Positions 18,920-28,310 of a stretch of DNA of 64,000 nucleotides are shown here, piece by piece. The first letter of the stretch is position 1. Every line of letters begins with the position of its first letter. The stretch is from contig UXAT02000045.1 of the NCBI GenBank assembly GCA_900609035.2, positions 1 to 64,000 of the forward strand, written 5' to 3'. The DNA comes from Candidatus Defluviicoccus seviourii (GTDB lineage: Bacteria; Pseudomonadota; Alphaproteobacteria; Rhodospirillales; Defluviicoccaceae). Both the position numbers and the translations under genes were made by a program. Below the pieces are notes generated by a model. That model saw only the letters and a list, made by a program, of their open reading frames with translations, was not told the DNA's origin and ran no database searches.

Positions 18920-20318
18920 GTTCGGTCCTCCGCCGAGAGGGGGCCGCACCGGTGTCGGCGCGAACGAGCGCCACCAGTTCGGCCAAGTGGGAAATCTCAG
19001 TCAACGTCAGATCACGCCCCTCGGCACCGACGCGCCGGCCGGGCACGATCGCCGAGGCAAAGCCGAGCTTGGCGGCCTCCTTGAGGCGCACACCGGCACG
19101 GGCGACTGCCCGCACTTCGCCGCCGAGGCCGACCTCGCCGAAGACGACGGTCCCGGCGTCAAGGGGCCGCCCCGTCGCAGCCGATACCAGCGCCGCCGCT
19201 ACCGCGAGATCGGCAGCCGGCTCGCTGATCCGCAGGCCTCCGGCGACGTTGAGAAAAACATCGACCGCGCCCAGCACCAAGCCGCAGCGGGCTTCGAGCA
19301 CGGCGAGGATCATCGCCAAGCGGCCGCTATCCCAGCCAACGACGGCGCGGCGTGGCGTCGCGAACGAGGACGGCGCAATCAAGGCCTGGATCTCGACCAG
19401 AACCGGGCGCGTCCCCTCGATGCCTGCGAATACGGCACTGCCGGGGACGTTGCGCTCGCGCTCAGCCAGAAAAAGCGCCGAAGGATTGACCACTTCTTTC
19501 AAGCCGGCATCCGTCATCTCGAAGACACCGATCTCGTCGGTCGGGCCGAAGCGGTTCTTGACCGCCCTTAAGATGCGGAACTGATGACCGCGCTCACCCT
19601 CGAAGTAAAGGACGGTATCGACCATGTGCTCCAGCACACGCGGGCCGGCGATCATTCCCTCCTTGGTCACGTGGCCAACCAGGAAGATGACGAAGCCACG
19701 CCGCTTGGCAAGGGTGATCAGGGCCTGCGACGACGCGCGCACCTGGGCCACCGTTCCGGGGGCCGATTCGAGCGCGTCGAGGAAAAGCGTCTGCACCGAG
19801 TCGACGACCACGACATCGACCGGCCCGTCGCTCTCCAACGTCGCCGCGATGTCACGCACCGAGGTTGCCGACGCCAGCCCCACCGGCGCCGTGCGCACGC
19901 CCAGCCGGTCGGCGCGCATCCGCAGCTGATCGACCGCTTCCTCACCCGAAATGTAGATGCACCGCACCTGGGTCGCGAGCGCGGCGGCAGCCTGCAGTAG
20001 CAGGGTCGACTTGCCGATGCCAGGATCGCCGCCGATCAGGAGCGCACTGCCAGGCACCAGACCGCCGCCGGTCACCCGGTCAAGCTCACCGATGCCGCTC
20101 TCCAGGCGGTCGATTGGCTTCAGCGGGCCGTCGAGCGCAATCAGCTCAATCCGCCGTCCGGGCGCCCCGCCGCTGCGCTCTAACGCGCCCCCGGCACCGA
20201 TCTCGCTCACTTCCTCGACCAACGCGTTCCACGCCCCGCAGTCGTCGCAGCGGCCGCTCCACTTCGGCTGGACGCTGCCACACTGCTGGCATACGTAGCT
20301 CTTCGTCGGTCGAGCCAT
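18912..20318 (-). CDS. radA: DNA repair protein RadA (Sms)
   Basis: 468 residues. The N-terminal C4 zinc finger CQQCGSVQPKWSGRCDDCG is followed by a RecA-like ATPase with Walker A GDPGIGKST (about residue 98) and the RadA-specific KNRFGPTDEIGVFEM. The C-terminal third is the Lon-protease-like domain (EPAADLAVAAALVSA, FGEVGLGGEVR) without proteolytic function. RadA is a hexameric DnaB-like motor that extends D-loops during recombination and resolves branched intermediates. It precedes cvpA with an overlap and is followed by purF, an alphaproteobacterial order. Confidence 0.96.
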   Translation of the reverse strand: MARPTKSYVCQQCGSVQPKWSGRCDDCGAWNALVEEVSEIGAGGALERSGGAPGRRIELIALDGPLKPIDRLESGIGELDRVTGGGLVPGSALLIGGDPGIGKSTLLLQAAAALATQVRCIYISGEEAVDQLRMRADRLGVRTAPVGLASATSVRDIAATLESDGPVDVVVVDSVQTLFLDALESAPGTVAQVRASSQALITLAKRRGFVIFLVGHVTKEGMIAGPRVLEHMVDTVLYFEGERGHQFRILRAVKNRFGPTDEIGVFEMTDAGLKEVVNPSALFLAERERNVPGSAVFAGIEGTRPVLVEIQALIAPSSFATPRRAVVGWDSGRLAMILAVLEARCGLVLGAVDVFLNVAGGLRISEPAADLAVAAALVSAATGRPLDAGTVVFGEVGLGGEVRAVARAGVRLKEAAKLGFASAIVPGRRVGAEGRDLTLTEISHLAELVALVRADTGAAPSRRRTERV

Positions 20319-20346
20319 CCCCTACCCTTGCCCGGCAGCGCCCGGC

Positions 20347-21123
20347 TTAAGCCCGAACCGCCATCTGGATCGGTCCTTCGGCGCGGCCGTGAATGAACTG
20401 ATCGACGCGGGGGTCGCCGGAAGCATCGACGTCCGCCACCGGCCCGGCCCAGATGATCGCGCCTTGGTAGAGCATGGCGATGCGGTGCGCAATCTTGCGC
20501 GCACTCGCCATGTCGTGAGTGATCGAAAGCGCTGACGCCCCGACCTCGCGGGTAGTCTTGACGATCAGCGAGTTGATGACGTCCGCCATGATCGGATCGA
20601 GCCCAGTCGTGGGTTCATCAAAGAAGATGATCTCGGGATCGGCAGCGATCGCGCGCGCCAACGCGACGCGCTTTTGCATGCCGCCCGAGAGCTCCGAAGG
20701 GGCCAGGTCGCAGACGTCCGCGCCGAGACCGACCTGGGCAAGCTTGGCGACGGCGATGCCGCGTGCGTCGTGCCGGCGGATCTTTTGCTGGGCCAGAAGG
20801 CCGAACGTGACGTTCTCCCACACTGGCAGGCTGTCGAAGAGAGCAGCGCCCTGGAAAAGCATGCCGAACTTGCGACCGATTTCGTCGCGCGGTTCCCCGC
20901 GCAGGCCGACGGTCTCGACACCGTCGATGAGGATGCTACCGGCGTCCGGCTCCATCAAGCCCAGGACGCACTTCAGCAGCACCGACTTACCGGACCCGGA
21001 ACCGCCGATCACGACCACCGACTCGCCTGATCCTAGGTCGAGATCGATGCCGTCAAGGACGACCTTGCGGCCAAAGGCCTTGCACAGGCCGCGGATGCTG
21101 ATCTTCGGCAACGCTGCGTTCAT
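20347..21123 (-). CDS. mlaF: ABC transporter ATP-binding protein of the Mla lipid-transport type
   Basis: 258 residues. Walker A GGSGSGKS near residue 40, Q-loop FQGAALFDSL, signature LSGGMQKRVALARA and Walker B IIFFDEPTTGLDP. The Q-loop context and the GMQKR signature are typical of MlaF-type ATPases, which power phospholipid exchange between inner and outer membranes. It overlaps the permease gene by four bases. The substrate-binding MCE protein (MlaD) and other Mla components are not encoded here, so the set is partial or dispersed. Confidence 0.88.
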   Translation of the reverse strand: MNAALPKISIRGLCKAFGRKVVLDGIDLDLGSGESVVVIGGSGSGKSVLLKCVLGLMEPDAGSILIDGVETVGLRGEPRDEIGRKFGMLFQGAALFDSLPVWENVTFGLLAQQKIRRHDARGIAVAKLAQVGLGADVCDLAPSELSGGMQKRVALARAIAADPEIIFFDEPTTGLDPIMADVINSLIVKTTREVGASALSITHDMASARKIAHRIAMLYQGAIIWAGPVADVDASGDPRVDQFIHGRAEGPIQMAVRA

Positions 21124-21893
21124 TTTGCGAAGAAGAGTTCGGTGAGGACGTAGTCAAAGCACAAGATCAGGATCGAGGCGGAGACGACGGCGCTCGTTGT
21201 CGCCTGACCAACCCCTTGCGCGCCGCCGCGCGACGTGTAGCCATGATAACAACCCATCAGGCTGATAATGAAGCCGAACACCGCCGCCTTGACGAGGCCG
21301 GAAACCACATCGTCAACATGCAAGGCCTCAAAGGTGTTCTGCAGATAGTTGGCCGGGTTGAAGCCGAGCTTGTAAACGGCAACGATGAAGCCGCCGAAAA
21401 TGCCGATGATATTGGCGATGATCACAAGGAGCGGCAGCACGATTACGCCTGCGATCAGACGCGGCGCCACCAGATACTTCATCGGGTTGGTCGAGAGCGT
21501 CGTCAACGCGTCGAGCTGCTCCGTAACCCGCATCGTGCCGATCTCGGCTGCCATCGCCGCGCCGATACGACCCGCGACCATCAGCCCCGCCAGTACGGGA
21601 CCGAGTTCGCGTGTGATCGAGACGACGACGACGTTGGCGATCGCGCCTTCGGCGGAAAAGCGGGCAAACCCGACGTAGCTCTGCAGCGCCAGCACCATGC
21701 CGGTGAAGATCGCTGTGAGTCCGACCACCGGCAGCGAGTAGTAGCCGATGTCGATCAGTTGCCGGCCGATGCTGCGGAGGTAGAACGGCGGCCGCAGGCA
21801 GTGGCTCAGCGCCTCCACCCCGAACAGGGTCAGGCGCCCGACGACGGCAAAGAACGACAGCGCGAAGGCGCCGACAAGCTGGAGCGTATTCAT
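21120..21893 (-). CDS. mlaE: MlaE-family ABC lipid-transport permease
   Basis: 257 residues with five to six membrane segments. Typical MlaE features are an N-terminal FLRSIGRQLIDIGYYSLPVVGLTAIFTGMVLALQ-like region, the coupling-helix sequence ELGPVLAGLMVAGRIGAAMAAEIGTMRVTEQ-type block at residues 92-125, and a C-terminal hydrophobic segment (GVGQATTSAVVSASILIL). Partner of the ATPase immediately downstream (four-base overlap) and itself overlapping alr upstream by four bases. It should move phospholipids between the inner membrane and a periplasmic MCE carrier. Confidence 0.9.
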   Translation of the reverse strand: MNTLQLVGAFALSFFAVVGRLTLFGVEALSHCLRPPFYLRSIGRQLIDIGYYSLPVVGLTAIFTGMVLALQSYVGFARFSAEGAIANVVVVSITRELGPVLAGLMVAGRIGAAMAAEIGTMRVTEQLDALTTLSTNPMKYLVAPRLIAGVIVLPLLVIIANIIGIFGGFIVAVYKLGFNPANYLQNTFEALHVDDVVSGLVKAAVFGFIISLMGCYHGYTSRGGAQGVGQATTSAVVSASILILCFDYVLTELFFAK

Positions 21894-23056
21894 CGCTGCG
21901 GCGCGTCCGCGGCGCGGTAGACGCGGGCGTAGCGCGATCCCAGCGCCGTCAGGATCTCATAGCCGATGGTGCCCGCACGCGCAGCCACGGCATCGACCGT
22001 CTTGGCGGCACCGATCAGCTCGACAAAGGCCCCCGGGCAAGCAATCTCCGCCGGCACGGCCGAGACATCGACGGTGATCAAGTCCATGGACACCCGCCCG
22101 ACAAGTGGCACCTCGAAGGCGCCGACGGTGGCGCGGCCACGATTGCTGAGGCTGCGAAGGTAGCCATCCGCATAGCCGACGGCAACAGTCGCAATGCGGC
22201 TCGGCTGCGCAACGGCGTAAGTGGCGCCGTAGCCGACCGTCTTTGGCGGCGCGACGGTCCGCACCTGCAGGATCCGGGCGCGCAAGGTGACCACCGGCCG
22301 CATTGGATTTGGCCCACCGGCAAGCGGCTGAACACCATAGAGCGCGGCACCGGGACGGGCGAGATCGAAGTGGTACGAAGACCCGAGGAAGATGCCGGCC
22401 GAGTTCGCGAGCGACGCTTGCGGCCGCGCTGGTGCGAGCACCGGCGCCAGCGCATCGAACGCCTCAGCGAAGGCTTGGCGCTGCCCCTCATTCAAAGGGT
22501 GCTCCGGCTGGTCGGCGCAGGCCAGATGACTCATCACCAGCACGGGTGCGACGCCTGCGAGCCGGTCGGGATCTTGGACCAAACAGGCAAGCTCGTCCGC
22601 CGGCAGACCCAGGCGCGCCATGCCGGTATCGATATGGAGTGCCGCCGGCAGGCGGGCCTCGCGGCGGCGGGCAACCGCAGACCAGGCTTCGATGTCGCCG
22701 AGCGAATTCAGGACCGGCGTCAACCCGTGCGCGATGAGGGCCTCATCCGCCCCCGGCAATAGCCCGTTGAGGACATAGATAGCGGCCGTCGCGGGGACGG
22801 CCGCTTCGGAGGCGCCGGCAAGCACGGCCCGGACTTCGATCCCCTCCTCGATCGTGGCGACGAAGAAGGAGCGACAGCCGGCTGCCGCAAGGGCGGCGGT
22901 AACCTCCCGCGCACCGAGGCCGTAGGCGTTGGCCTTCACCGCCGCACCGAGGCTGGCACCGGGGCGCAGTCGCTCGCGCAACAGCTGCCAGTTGGCAACC
23001 ACGGCGCCGAGATCGATGGTCAGGACCGCCGCAGCATGATCAGCAACAGGAGCCAC
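21890..23056 (-). CDS. alr: Alanine racemase
   Basis: 388 residues from a GTG at 23056 with AGGG just upstream. Pyridoxal-phosphate enzyme interconverting L- and D-alanine for peptidoglycan. The N-terminal barrel carries the PLP lysine in AAVKANAYGLG (about residue 42); the C-terminal domain carries the opposing catalytic tyrosine region VGYGATY, and RPGAALYGV is the usual phosphate-binding block. It lies nine bases after dnaB and overlaps mlaE, so it is part of a long minus-strand transcript. Confidence 0.95.
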   Translation of the reverse strand: MAPVADHAAAVLTIDLGAVVANWQLLRERLRPGASLGAAVKANAYGLGAREVTAALAAAGCRSFFVATIEEGIEVRAVLAGASEAAVPATAAIYVLNGLLPGADEALIAHGLTPVLNSLGDIEAWSAVARRREARLPAALHIDTGMARLGLPADELACLVQDPDRLAGVAPVLVMSHLACADQPEHPLNEGQRQAFAEAFDALAPVLAPARPQASLANSAGIFLGSSYHFDLARPGAALYGVQPLAGGPNPMRPVVTLRARILQVRTVAPPKTVGYGATYAVAQPSRIATVAVGYADGYLRSLSNRGRATVGAFEVPLVGRVSMDLITVDVSAVPAEIACPGAFVELIGAAKTVDAVAARAGTIGYEILTALGSRYARVYRAADAPQR

Positions 23057-23064
23057 GGACGGCC

Positions 23065-24570
23065 CTAACGGTCGTCGACGTGCGTGATTTCGGCATCGCG
23101 GAAGGCGGTCACCGCGGCGTCGAAGATCAGCGGCACGTTGCCGGTGGGACCGTGCCGCTGCTTGGCAATTAGCACCTCCGCCTTGTTGGCAACCGTTTCC
23201 AGCCGCCGCTGCCAGGCCTCGTACTTCTCGATGCCGTCGCGATCGGCGGCATGCGCGTTCGGCTGCTGGCGTTGGACGTAATACTCCTCGCGAAAGATGA
23301 ACATCACCACGTCGGCGTCCTGCTCGATCGTGCCGGACTCGCGCAGATCCGCAAGCTGCGGCCGCTTGTCCTCCCGCTGCTCGACGGCGCGCGAGAGCTG
23401 GGACAGCGCCAGGATCGGGACGTTCAACTCCTTCGCCAAGGCTTTCAGCCCGCGGGTGATTTCGGAGAGTTCCTGCACGCGGTTTTCGTACCGGTTTGCC
23501 GCCGATGGCGCGATCAGCTGCAGGTAATCGACGACGATCATGCCGAGGTGATGCCGGCGCTTCATTCGCCGGGCGCGCGTGCGCATGGCGCTGATCGAGA
23601 GCGCCGGCGTATCGTCGATAAAGAACGGCAGCCGCTGCAACTCTTGCGCCGCATGGACAAGGTCCGGGAACTTGTCGGACGTCACCTGGCCGCGGCGGAT
23701 CTTCTCAGACGAGACGCCGGTCTGCTCGGCGAGGATGCGCGTGGCAAGCTGTTCACGCGACATTTCGAGCGAGAAGAAGCCGACCACGGCGCCGTCCTCG
23801 GCGATCGTCCCGCCGTCAGGCCTCTTGACGAGCCGACAAGCACGGGCGGCATGAAAGGCTATGTTGGTGGCAAGCGCGGTCTTGCCCATCGACGGCCGTC
23901 CGGCAAGGATAAGCAGATCCGAGGGGTGCAGGCCGCCCAGCTTTTCATCGAGATCGCGAAAACCGGATGGCACGCCGCTCAGCAGCCCCTGGCGCTTGTG
24001 CGCGGCCTCCGCTTGCCGCAGGGCGCGTGTCATCGCCGTCTCGAACGTCTCAAACCCGCTCTCAAGCGTGCCGGCTGTCGCGAGGTCGTACAGCCGCTGT
24101 TCGGCACCTTCGATCTGCAGGAATGCGGTTTCCTCGATCTCGGCTTGGTAGGCGCGGTTAACGACGTCCTCGCCAAGCGTGATCAGTTCGCGGCGCAACG
24201 CCAGATCGTGGACGAGGCGGCCGTAGTGGGCGGCGTCGATGACAGAGACCGCCGCTTCAGCGAGCCGGAACAGATAGGCGGCGCCACCAACATCGCTCAA
24301 GCGCTCGCCCTGCTCAAAATAGGCCTTGAGCGTCACCGGGTCAGCGACCTGGCTGCGATCGATCAGCCGTTGGCAGGCCTCGAAGATCAGGCGGTGTTCG
24401 GCAATCGCGAAGTGCTCGGGCCGCAGGTAATCGGCAATCCGCTCGTAGGCGCGATTGTTGACCAGGATGGCACCCAACAGCGCCGCCTCCGCCTCGACGT
24501 TGTGCGGCGGCCGGCGCAGGCCGGGTATGCGGATCTCAGGCGCGCCGATAGTGAGCGTCGTCGTGTTCAT
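23065..24570 (-). CDS. dnaB: Replicative DNA helicase DnaB
   Basis: 501 residues. The N-terminal domain (PPHNVEAEAALLGAILVNN) is followed by a linker and a RecA-type motor with Walker A GRPSMGKTA (about residue 208), MIVVDYLQLI as Walker B and LSQLSRAVEQREDKRP with the arginine-rich H4-type loop. Hexameric helicase that unwinds DNA at replication forks and recruits primase. It follows the rpsF-rpsR-DUF2232-rplI cluster, a conserved arrangement. No intein or unusual insertion is seen. Confidence 0.97.
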   Translation of the reverse strand: MNTTTLTIGAPEIRIPGLRRPPHNVEAEAALLGAILVNNRAYERIADYLRPEHFAIAEHRLIFEACQRLIDRSQVADPVTLKAYFEQGERLSDVGGAAYLFRLAEAAVSVIDAAHYGRLVHDLALRRELITLGEDVVNRAYQAEIEETAFLQIEGAEQRLYDLATAGTLESGFETFETAMTRALRQAEAAHKRQGLLSGVPSGFRDLDEKLGGLHPSDLLILAGRPSMGKTALATNIAFHAARACRLVKRPDGGTIAEDGAVVGFFSLEMSREQLATRILAEQTGVSSEKIRRGQVTSDKFPDLVHAAQELQRLPFFIDDTPALSISAMRTRARRMKRRHHLGMIVVDYLQLIAPSAANRYENRVQELSEITRGLKALAKELNVPILALSQLSRAVEQREDKRPQLADLRESGTIEQDADVVMFIFREEYYVQRQQPNAHAADRDGIEKYEAWQRRLETVANKAEVLIAKQRHGPTGNVPLIFDAAVTAFRDAEITHVDDR

Positions 24571-24738
24571 CGCAAGACGGAAACCCCGTACGGGACCTTT
24601 GCGCGCGGCCCCTGTTTCGTTACGACGGAGTTTGCCTGAAAACCGCGCCCGGCGGCACCCCCCACCCCTGTGGAACCGGGGGACAGTTTCCGCGCTTGCT
24701 GTGGATAAGGCGTGAAAACACCAATAGCGGAGAAGGGG

Positions 24739-25326
24739 TTAGGCTTCTTCCCCCACCTCTTCGGCAGCTGCCGCAGCAGCGGCAGCGGCGGCCTCCTCAG
24801 CTTCGCGCGCTTCCTCAGCGGCGGCAGCAGCCGCCGGCGAGAGCGCCGTTGTGCCGGTCTTGAGCTGCGTCTCCGCCTCGTCACGCGAACGGGCAACGCT
24901 GACCTTGATGGTGACGCTCACCTCCGGATGCAGCGCGATCGGCACCTCATAAAGCCCCACGGCCTTGATCGGTGCATTGAGGAGCACCTGCTGGCGGCGG
25001 ATCTTGACGCCGGCCTCGGACACCGCATCGGCGATATCGCTCGTACTGACCGAACCGTAGAGTTGGCCCGCTTCCCCCGACTGGCGGATCAGGACGATCG
25101 AGACCCCCTGCAGCGGTCCGGCCAGTCCTTCCGCCTCCGTCCGCCGCTCGGCATTGAGCGCCTCCAGGTGTGCCCGCTGCTCCTCGAACTGCTTGCGGTT
25201 CTCCTCCGTGGCCCGAACGGCCTTCTTCTGCGGCAACAGGTAGTTGCGGGCGTAGCCGGGTCGCACCCGCACGACCTCGCCCATCTTGCCCAGCTTCTCG
25301 ATACGCTCCAACAGGATCAGTTCCAT
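24739..25326 (-). CDS. rplI: Ribosomal protein bL9 with acidic/alanine-rich tail
   Basis: 195 residues, beginning at the second of two adjacent ATGs (25326), which is better spaced from the GGAG upstream. The N-terminal domain [21 protein letters not shown] and the following [11 protein letters not shown] are diagnostic for L9, a large-subunit protein near the L1 stalk. After the C-terminal domain (ends about residue 150) comes a 45-residue tail, nearly all Ala and Glu, absent from short L9 proteins such as that of E. coli (149 residues). Lies 13 bases after the DUF2232 gene. Confidence 0.96.
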   Translation of the reverse strand: MELILLERIEKLGKMGEVVRVRPGYARNYLLPQKKAVRATEENRKQFEEQRAHLEALNAERRTEAEGLAGPLQGVSIVLIRQSGEAGQLYGSVSTSDIADAVSEAGVKIRRQQVLLNAPIKAVGLYEVPIALHPEVSVTIKVSVARSRDEAETQLKTGTTALSPAAAAAAEEAREAEEAAAAAAAAAAEEVGEEA

Positions 25327-25339
25327 CATCGACTCCAGC

Positions 25340-26311
25340 TCAATCCAGTCGCGAATTCCCAGCCGCCCCGCCCGCAGTGCCACCCGACGCACCACCATCG
25401 GCAGGACGCCAGCCGCTCCATGCGGAGATCATTCCGATCAAGGCGACGACGGCGGCCGCCAGCGCGAAAAACACCCCCAGCAGCATATAGAACAACACCA
25501 AGACCAACCCCGGCGAGCGACCGCGCTGGGCCACCCCATGCACAATGGCGAGCCCCAAGAGGAAGTAAGGTGCGCTCAGCACCAGCGCGGCATTGCGGGC
25601 AAGGTAACCTGCATCACCGCTGGCAAGAAGCCCGATCGCGGCCACCGCCGCCAGCACCCAGCCGAGCCAGTCGGGCAGGCTCAGCGCCGACCACTTGGGT
25701 GTCGGCCGGATCGCAACGCCGCGGCGCGTCAGGATCGCCTGCGCTGCAACCGCGTTCAACAGGATCATCGCCAGCCACGTCAGCGCCGAGAAGCCAACGA
25801 ACACCGGCGCCAGCGAGCCAACGAGCATCTGCCGCTGTTCAACATCGAAGCCCGGCGCCGCGATCTCCATCACCCCTTCGAGGATCGACGTGATCGCCGC
25901 CTCGATGCCGTCGCCATCACCGCCGGCAAGCGCGGTGGAAGAGCTGACGAAAGCGCCCAGCAGCGTCATCACCGCCACCAGGAGGCCGATGGGATACCAG
26001 CCATCGCCAGCGCCAGAGGCGGTTACCGGCCGACGCAACAGCGCCTGGTGCACCACAAGCCAGGACGGCAGGGCGTGCATGCCGCTATAGACGCCGGCAG
26101 CAACACCGCCCGCCACGACAGCGACAACCACGAGGCCGGCCGAAGCCGCTATGCCGGCAGCGTTGCTGCCGAGTGCCAAGCCGACGAGAAGGATGGGCAG
26201 GGGCGCGACATAGGCGGCGACAACACCAAACGGCGAGCCGAGCAACGCCATCAGGGACGCGGCCGCGCTCAAGCCGCCGCCCCCGACCGCCAGTAAGGTA
26301 TTCTTGCCCAT
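25340..26311 (-). CDS. DUF2232 integral membrane protein
   Basis: 323 residues with about eight hydrophobic segments, starting [44 protein letters not shown]. Position between rpsR and rplI is characteristic of the DUF2232 family in alphaproteobacteria; the family is related to the YybS membrane proteins of Firmicutes. The function is unknown, possibly a transporter-like membrane component. The C-terminus is Gly-rich and cytoplasmic or periplasmic. Confidence 0.85.
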   Translation of the reverse strand: MGKNTLLAVGGGGLSAAASLMALLGSPFGVVAAYVAPLPILLVGLALGSNAAGIAASAGLVVVAVVAGGVAAGVYSGMHALPSWLVVHQALLRRPVTASGAGDGWYPIGLLVAVMTLLGAFVSSSTALAGGDGDGIEAAITSILEGVMEIAAPGFDVEQRQMLVGSLAPVFVGFSALTWLAMILLNAVAAQAILTRRGVAIRPTPKWSALSLPDWLGWVLAAVAAIGLLASGDAGYLARNAALVLSAPYFLLGLAIVHGVAQRGRSPGLVLVLFYMLLGVFFALAAAVVALIGMISAWSGWRPADGGASGGTAGGAAGNSRLD

Positions 26312-26352
26312 CCGTTCCTCCCGCCACGAACAGGGCGGACCCGCCCCGACCG

Positions 26353-26583
26353 CTACTTGAGGACGTAAGGCAACAGCGCCAGGTAGCGGGCGCGCTTGAT
26401 CGCGCGGGCCAGCAGCCGCTGCTTGCCGGCCGAAACCGCGGTGATGCGGCTGGGCACGATCTTGCCGCGTTCGGAGACGAAGCGCTGCAGGAGCTTGATG
26501 TCCTTATAGTCGATCTCCGGAGCGTTCGGCCCCGAGAACGGACAACTCTTGCGGCGACGGAAGAACGGCCGACGCGTGCTCAT
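26353..26583 (-). CDS. rpsR: Ribosomal protein bS18
   Basis: 76 residues, normal for the family. [27 protein letters not shown] and the C-terminal [21 protein letters not shown] are diagnostic. It forms a heterodimer with S6 on the 30S platform. Its ATG overlaps the rpsF stop by four bases, coupling synthesis of the two partners. Confidence 0.97.
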   Translation of the reverse strand: MSTRRPFFRRRKSCPFSGPNAPEIDYKDIKLLQRFVSERGKIVPSRITAVSAGKQRLLARAIKRARYLALLPYVLK

Positions 26584-27140
26584 GCTTCACCTCCCGTTTC
26601 CCCGCCGGCGCCAACGGCAGCCTCTCGCGCGGGTCCACCTTCCTCATCGCGACGCCGCCCCTCGTAGCCACGCCCCTCGCCGCGCCCTTCGTAGCTCCGG
26701 CCCTCGCCGCGATTGTCGCCGAAACGGCTCTCGCCAAAGCGGCCCTCGCCGAAGCGGCCGCGCTCTCCGCGCCCGCCACGGAAATCGCCGCGCCCGCCAC
26801 GCTCATCCCCGCGCGCGGTCCGCGCCTGCATCATCGCACTGGGCCCGCTCAAGAGCTTATCGGCGCGAATCGTCAGGTAGCGAATGATGTCTTCGTTGAT
26901 GCCCATTTGCCGCTCCACCTCGACCATCGCGGTCGCTGGCGCCTCGATGTTGAGCAGCATGTAGTGCCCCTTGCGGTTCTTGCGAATACGGTAGGCGAGC
27001 GAGCGCAAGCCCCAGTATTCCCGCCGCGGCACGCTGCCGCCCAATTCCTCGATGACTTTGGTGAACTGGTCAGCCAGGGCCTCGGCCTGCGGCGTCGAGA
27101 TGTCCTGGCGGGCAATAAAAATGGTCTCGTAGTACGGCAC
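26580..27140 (-). CDS. rpsF: Ribosomal protein bS6 with long RGG/RG-rich tail
   Basis: 186 residues from a GTG at 27140, opening [20 protein letters not shown] lies about ten bases upstream, and an upstream ATG-frame extension is unlikely. The S6 fold (residues 1-97) contains [21 protein letters not shown]. Residues 107-186 form an extra tail dense in RGG, GRG, GRF and GRGY repeats, then an acidic end. E. coli S6 has a short acidic, post-translationally glutamylated tail instead. An Arg/Gly-rich tail would be expected to bind RNA, and low-complexity sequence of this type often drives condensation; that is inference. Confidence 0.95.
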   Translation of the reverse strand: MPYYETIFIARQDISTPQAEALADQFTKVIEELGGSVPRREYWGLRSLAYRIRKNRKGHYMLLNIEAPATAMVEVERQMGINEDIIRYLTIRADKLLSGPSAMMQARTARGDERGGRGDFRGGRGERGRFGEGRFGESRFGDNRGEGRSYEGRGEGRGYEGRRRDEEGGPAREAAVGAGGETGGEA

Positions 27141-27191
27141 GATGTCTCGTCCCCTTTCGGATTGTCTCAGCCGCGCGCCATCCGCGGCATA

Positions 27192-27210
27192 GCCGGCACA
27201 CCCGTCCGGC
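27192..27210 (-). promoter_or_regulatory. Hairpin in the rpsF leader, possible S6:S18 autoregulatory element
   Basis: About 50 bases upstream of the rpsF GTG, GCCGG (27192-27196) and CCGGC (27206-27210) can form a five-base-pair hairpin with a nine-base loop, next to further CCG triplets. Leaders of rpsF operons in several bacteria bind S6:S18 through a bulge containing CCG. The resemblance is weak and only suggestive. Confidence 0.22.
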
Positions 27211-27273
27211 AAGGAGGGCCGGCACTAAAGCAGGTTCGGTGCGGGGACGCAAGCGCGGCAGCCAGCGAGTGCC

Positions 27274-28134
27274 CTACTCCGTCGATGGCAGCGAGCGCTT
27301 TTCCAGCCACAGGCTGGCCTCACAGGCGCCCGGCTTGAGCGGCAGCCGGTTGACGACGGAGTTCACCAGGAGCTCTGCGCATGCCGTGCGAACGAAGTGG
27401 CTGGCCCACAGGATCCGCCACGCCGAACCCTGCAACAAAGCGGCGACGCCTTGCTGCTCGTTGTAGCCGCGCCAAGCCCACGCAGCGGGGTACGGATCGG
27501 GCAGGAAGATGTCGTGAATGTGCACGATCGCGCCCGGCGGCAGAAGCGGCAGGATGCGGTTCACCAGGATATCGACGTCTGAGCCTGGCATCAGCACGTG
27601 GCTGGAATCGATGCTCAGCACATCGCCCGGCTCAAGTGCCGCGAACGGCGCCTCGCCGGACTCTTGCACACTCGTTCGCATCAGACGGACGCCGGCAGAA
27701 CCGACATCGGCGCGCGGTGCCGGATCAATCGCTGTCAGCGCCAGCAGATAGCCAGCATCGGCGGCGGCGCGGACGAAGAACCGGGTGGAATGGCCAGCGC
27801 CGACCTCGACCAACCGGGTCGGACGTAAGGTGCGGATGATGGTGTACGCAATCGCGGCATCGAGGCCGGGAAACCAGTCCTGATCCCAGCGCGGCGAAGG
27901 CGGCGGCCCCTTAAGGGCCTGCAACGCATCGGCATATCCTTCGACGCGGGCGATCCAGGCTTCGAACCGGCCGCGCGCGGCGGCGAAGACTGGCTTTAGC
28001 GGGGGATAGGAGCGGTCGTCGTTGCCGGTTGGCGCCGCGGCTGCGAAGCGACAGGGGATAAAGAACCCGCGCCGGAAGCCAAGCAGTGTCGCCACGCCCA
28101 AAGTGAAGCGGCGGCGTTCACCCCTGCTCAGCAT
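27274..28134 (-). CDS. Class I SAM-dependent methyltransferase (Methyltransf_24-like)
   Basis: 286 residues. The Rossmann-like core begins near residue 108 with motif I VEVGAGHSTRFF, then ALTAIDPAPR as the ribose-binding acidic strand, DVLSIDSSHV and IVHIHDIFLPDPYP, a layout seen in Methyltransf_24 proteins near glycan or secondary-metabolite genes. No substrate can be inferred. It stands alone between the RTX gene and the rpsF operon, all on the minus strand; the 133-base gap to rpsF could hold the rpsF promoter. Confidence 0.82.
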   Translation of the reverse strand: MLSRGERRRFTLGVATLLGFRRGFFIPCRFAAAAPTGNDDRSYPPLKPVFAAARGRFEAWIARVEGYADALQALKGPPPSPRWDQDWFPGLDAAIAYTIIRTLRPTRLVEVGAGHSTRFFVRAAADAGYLLALTAIDPAPRADVGSAGVRLMRTSVQESGEAPFAALEPGDVLSIDSSHVLMPGSDVDILVNRILPLLPPGAIVHIHDIFLPDPYPAAWAWRGYNEQQGVAALLQGSAWRILWASHFVRTACAELLVNSVVNRLPLKPGACEASLWLEKRSLPSTE

Positions 28135-28157
28135 CCTTCACACCCCAAAATAAAGAC

Positions 28158-28185
28158 GAGCGGCCCGGGATAACCCGGACCGCTC
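28158..28185 (-). terminator. Intrinsic terminator downstream of the third RTX gene
   Basis: On the minus strand a 12-base stem (GAGCGGTCCGGG with CCCGGGCCGCTC, one G-T type mismatch) around a four-base loop is followed by CTTTATTTT. It would stop leftward transcripts from the RTX gene before the methyltransferase. A second smaller hairpin, TTGCCGG/CCGGCAA, lies at 28262-28282. Confidence 0.6.
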
Positions 28186-28310
28186 CTGGAACTTTTCGCC
28201 GTTTCCTCGCCTCAAGTCAGCACAACCGACTGGCCTAGACGACGAAACCCCCGATTTTATCTTGCCGGTTTCACTCCGGCAATCAAACGCGCGTCAAAAC
28301 GACGTTTGTC

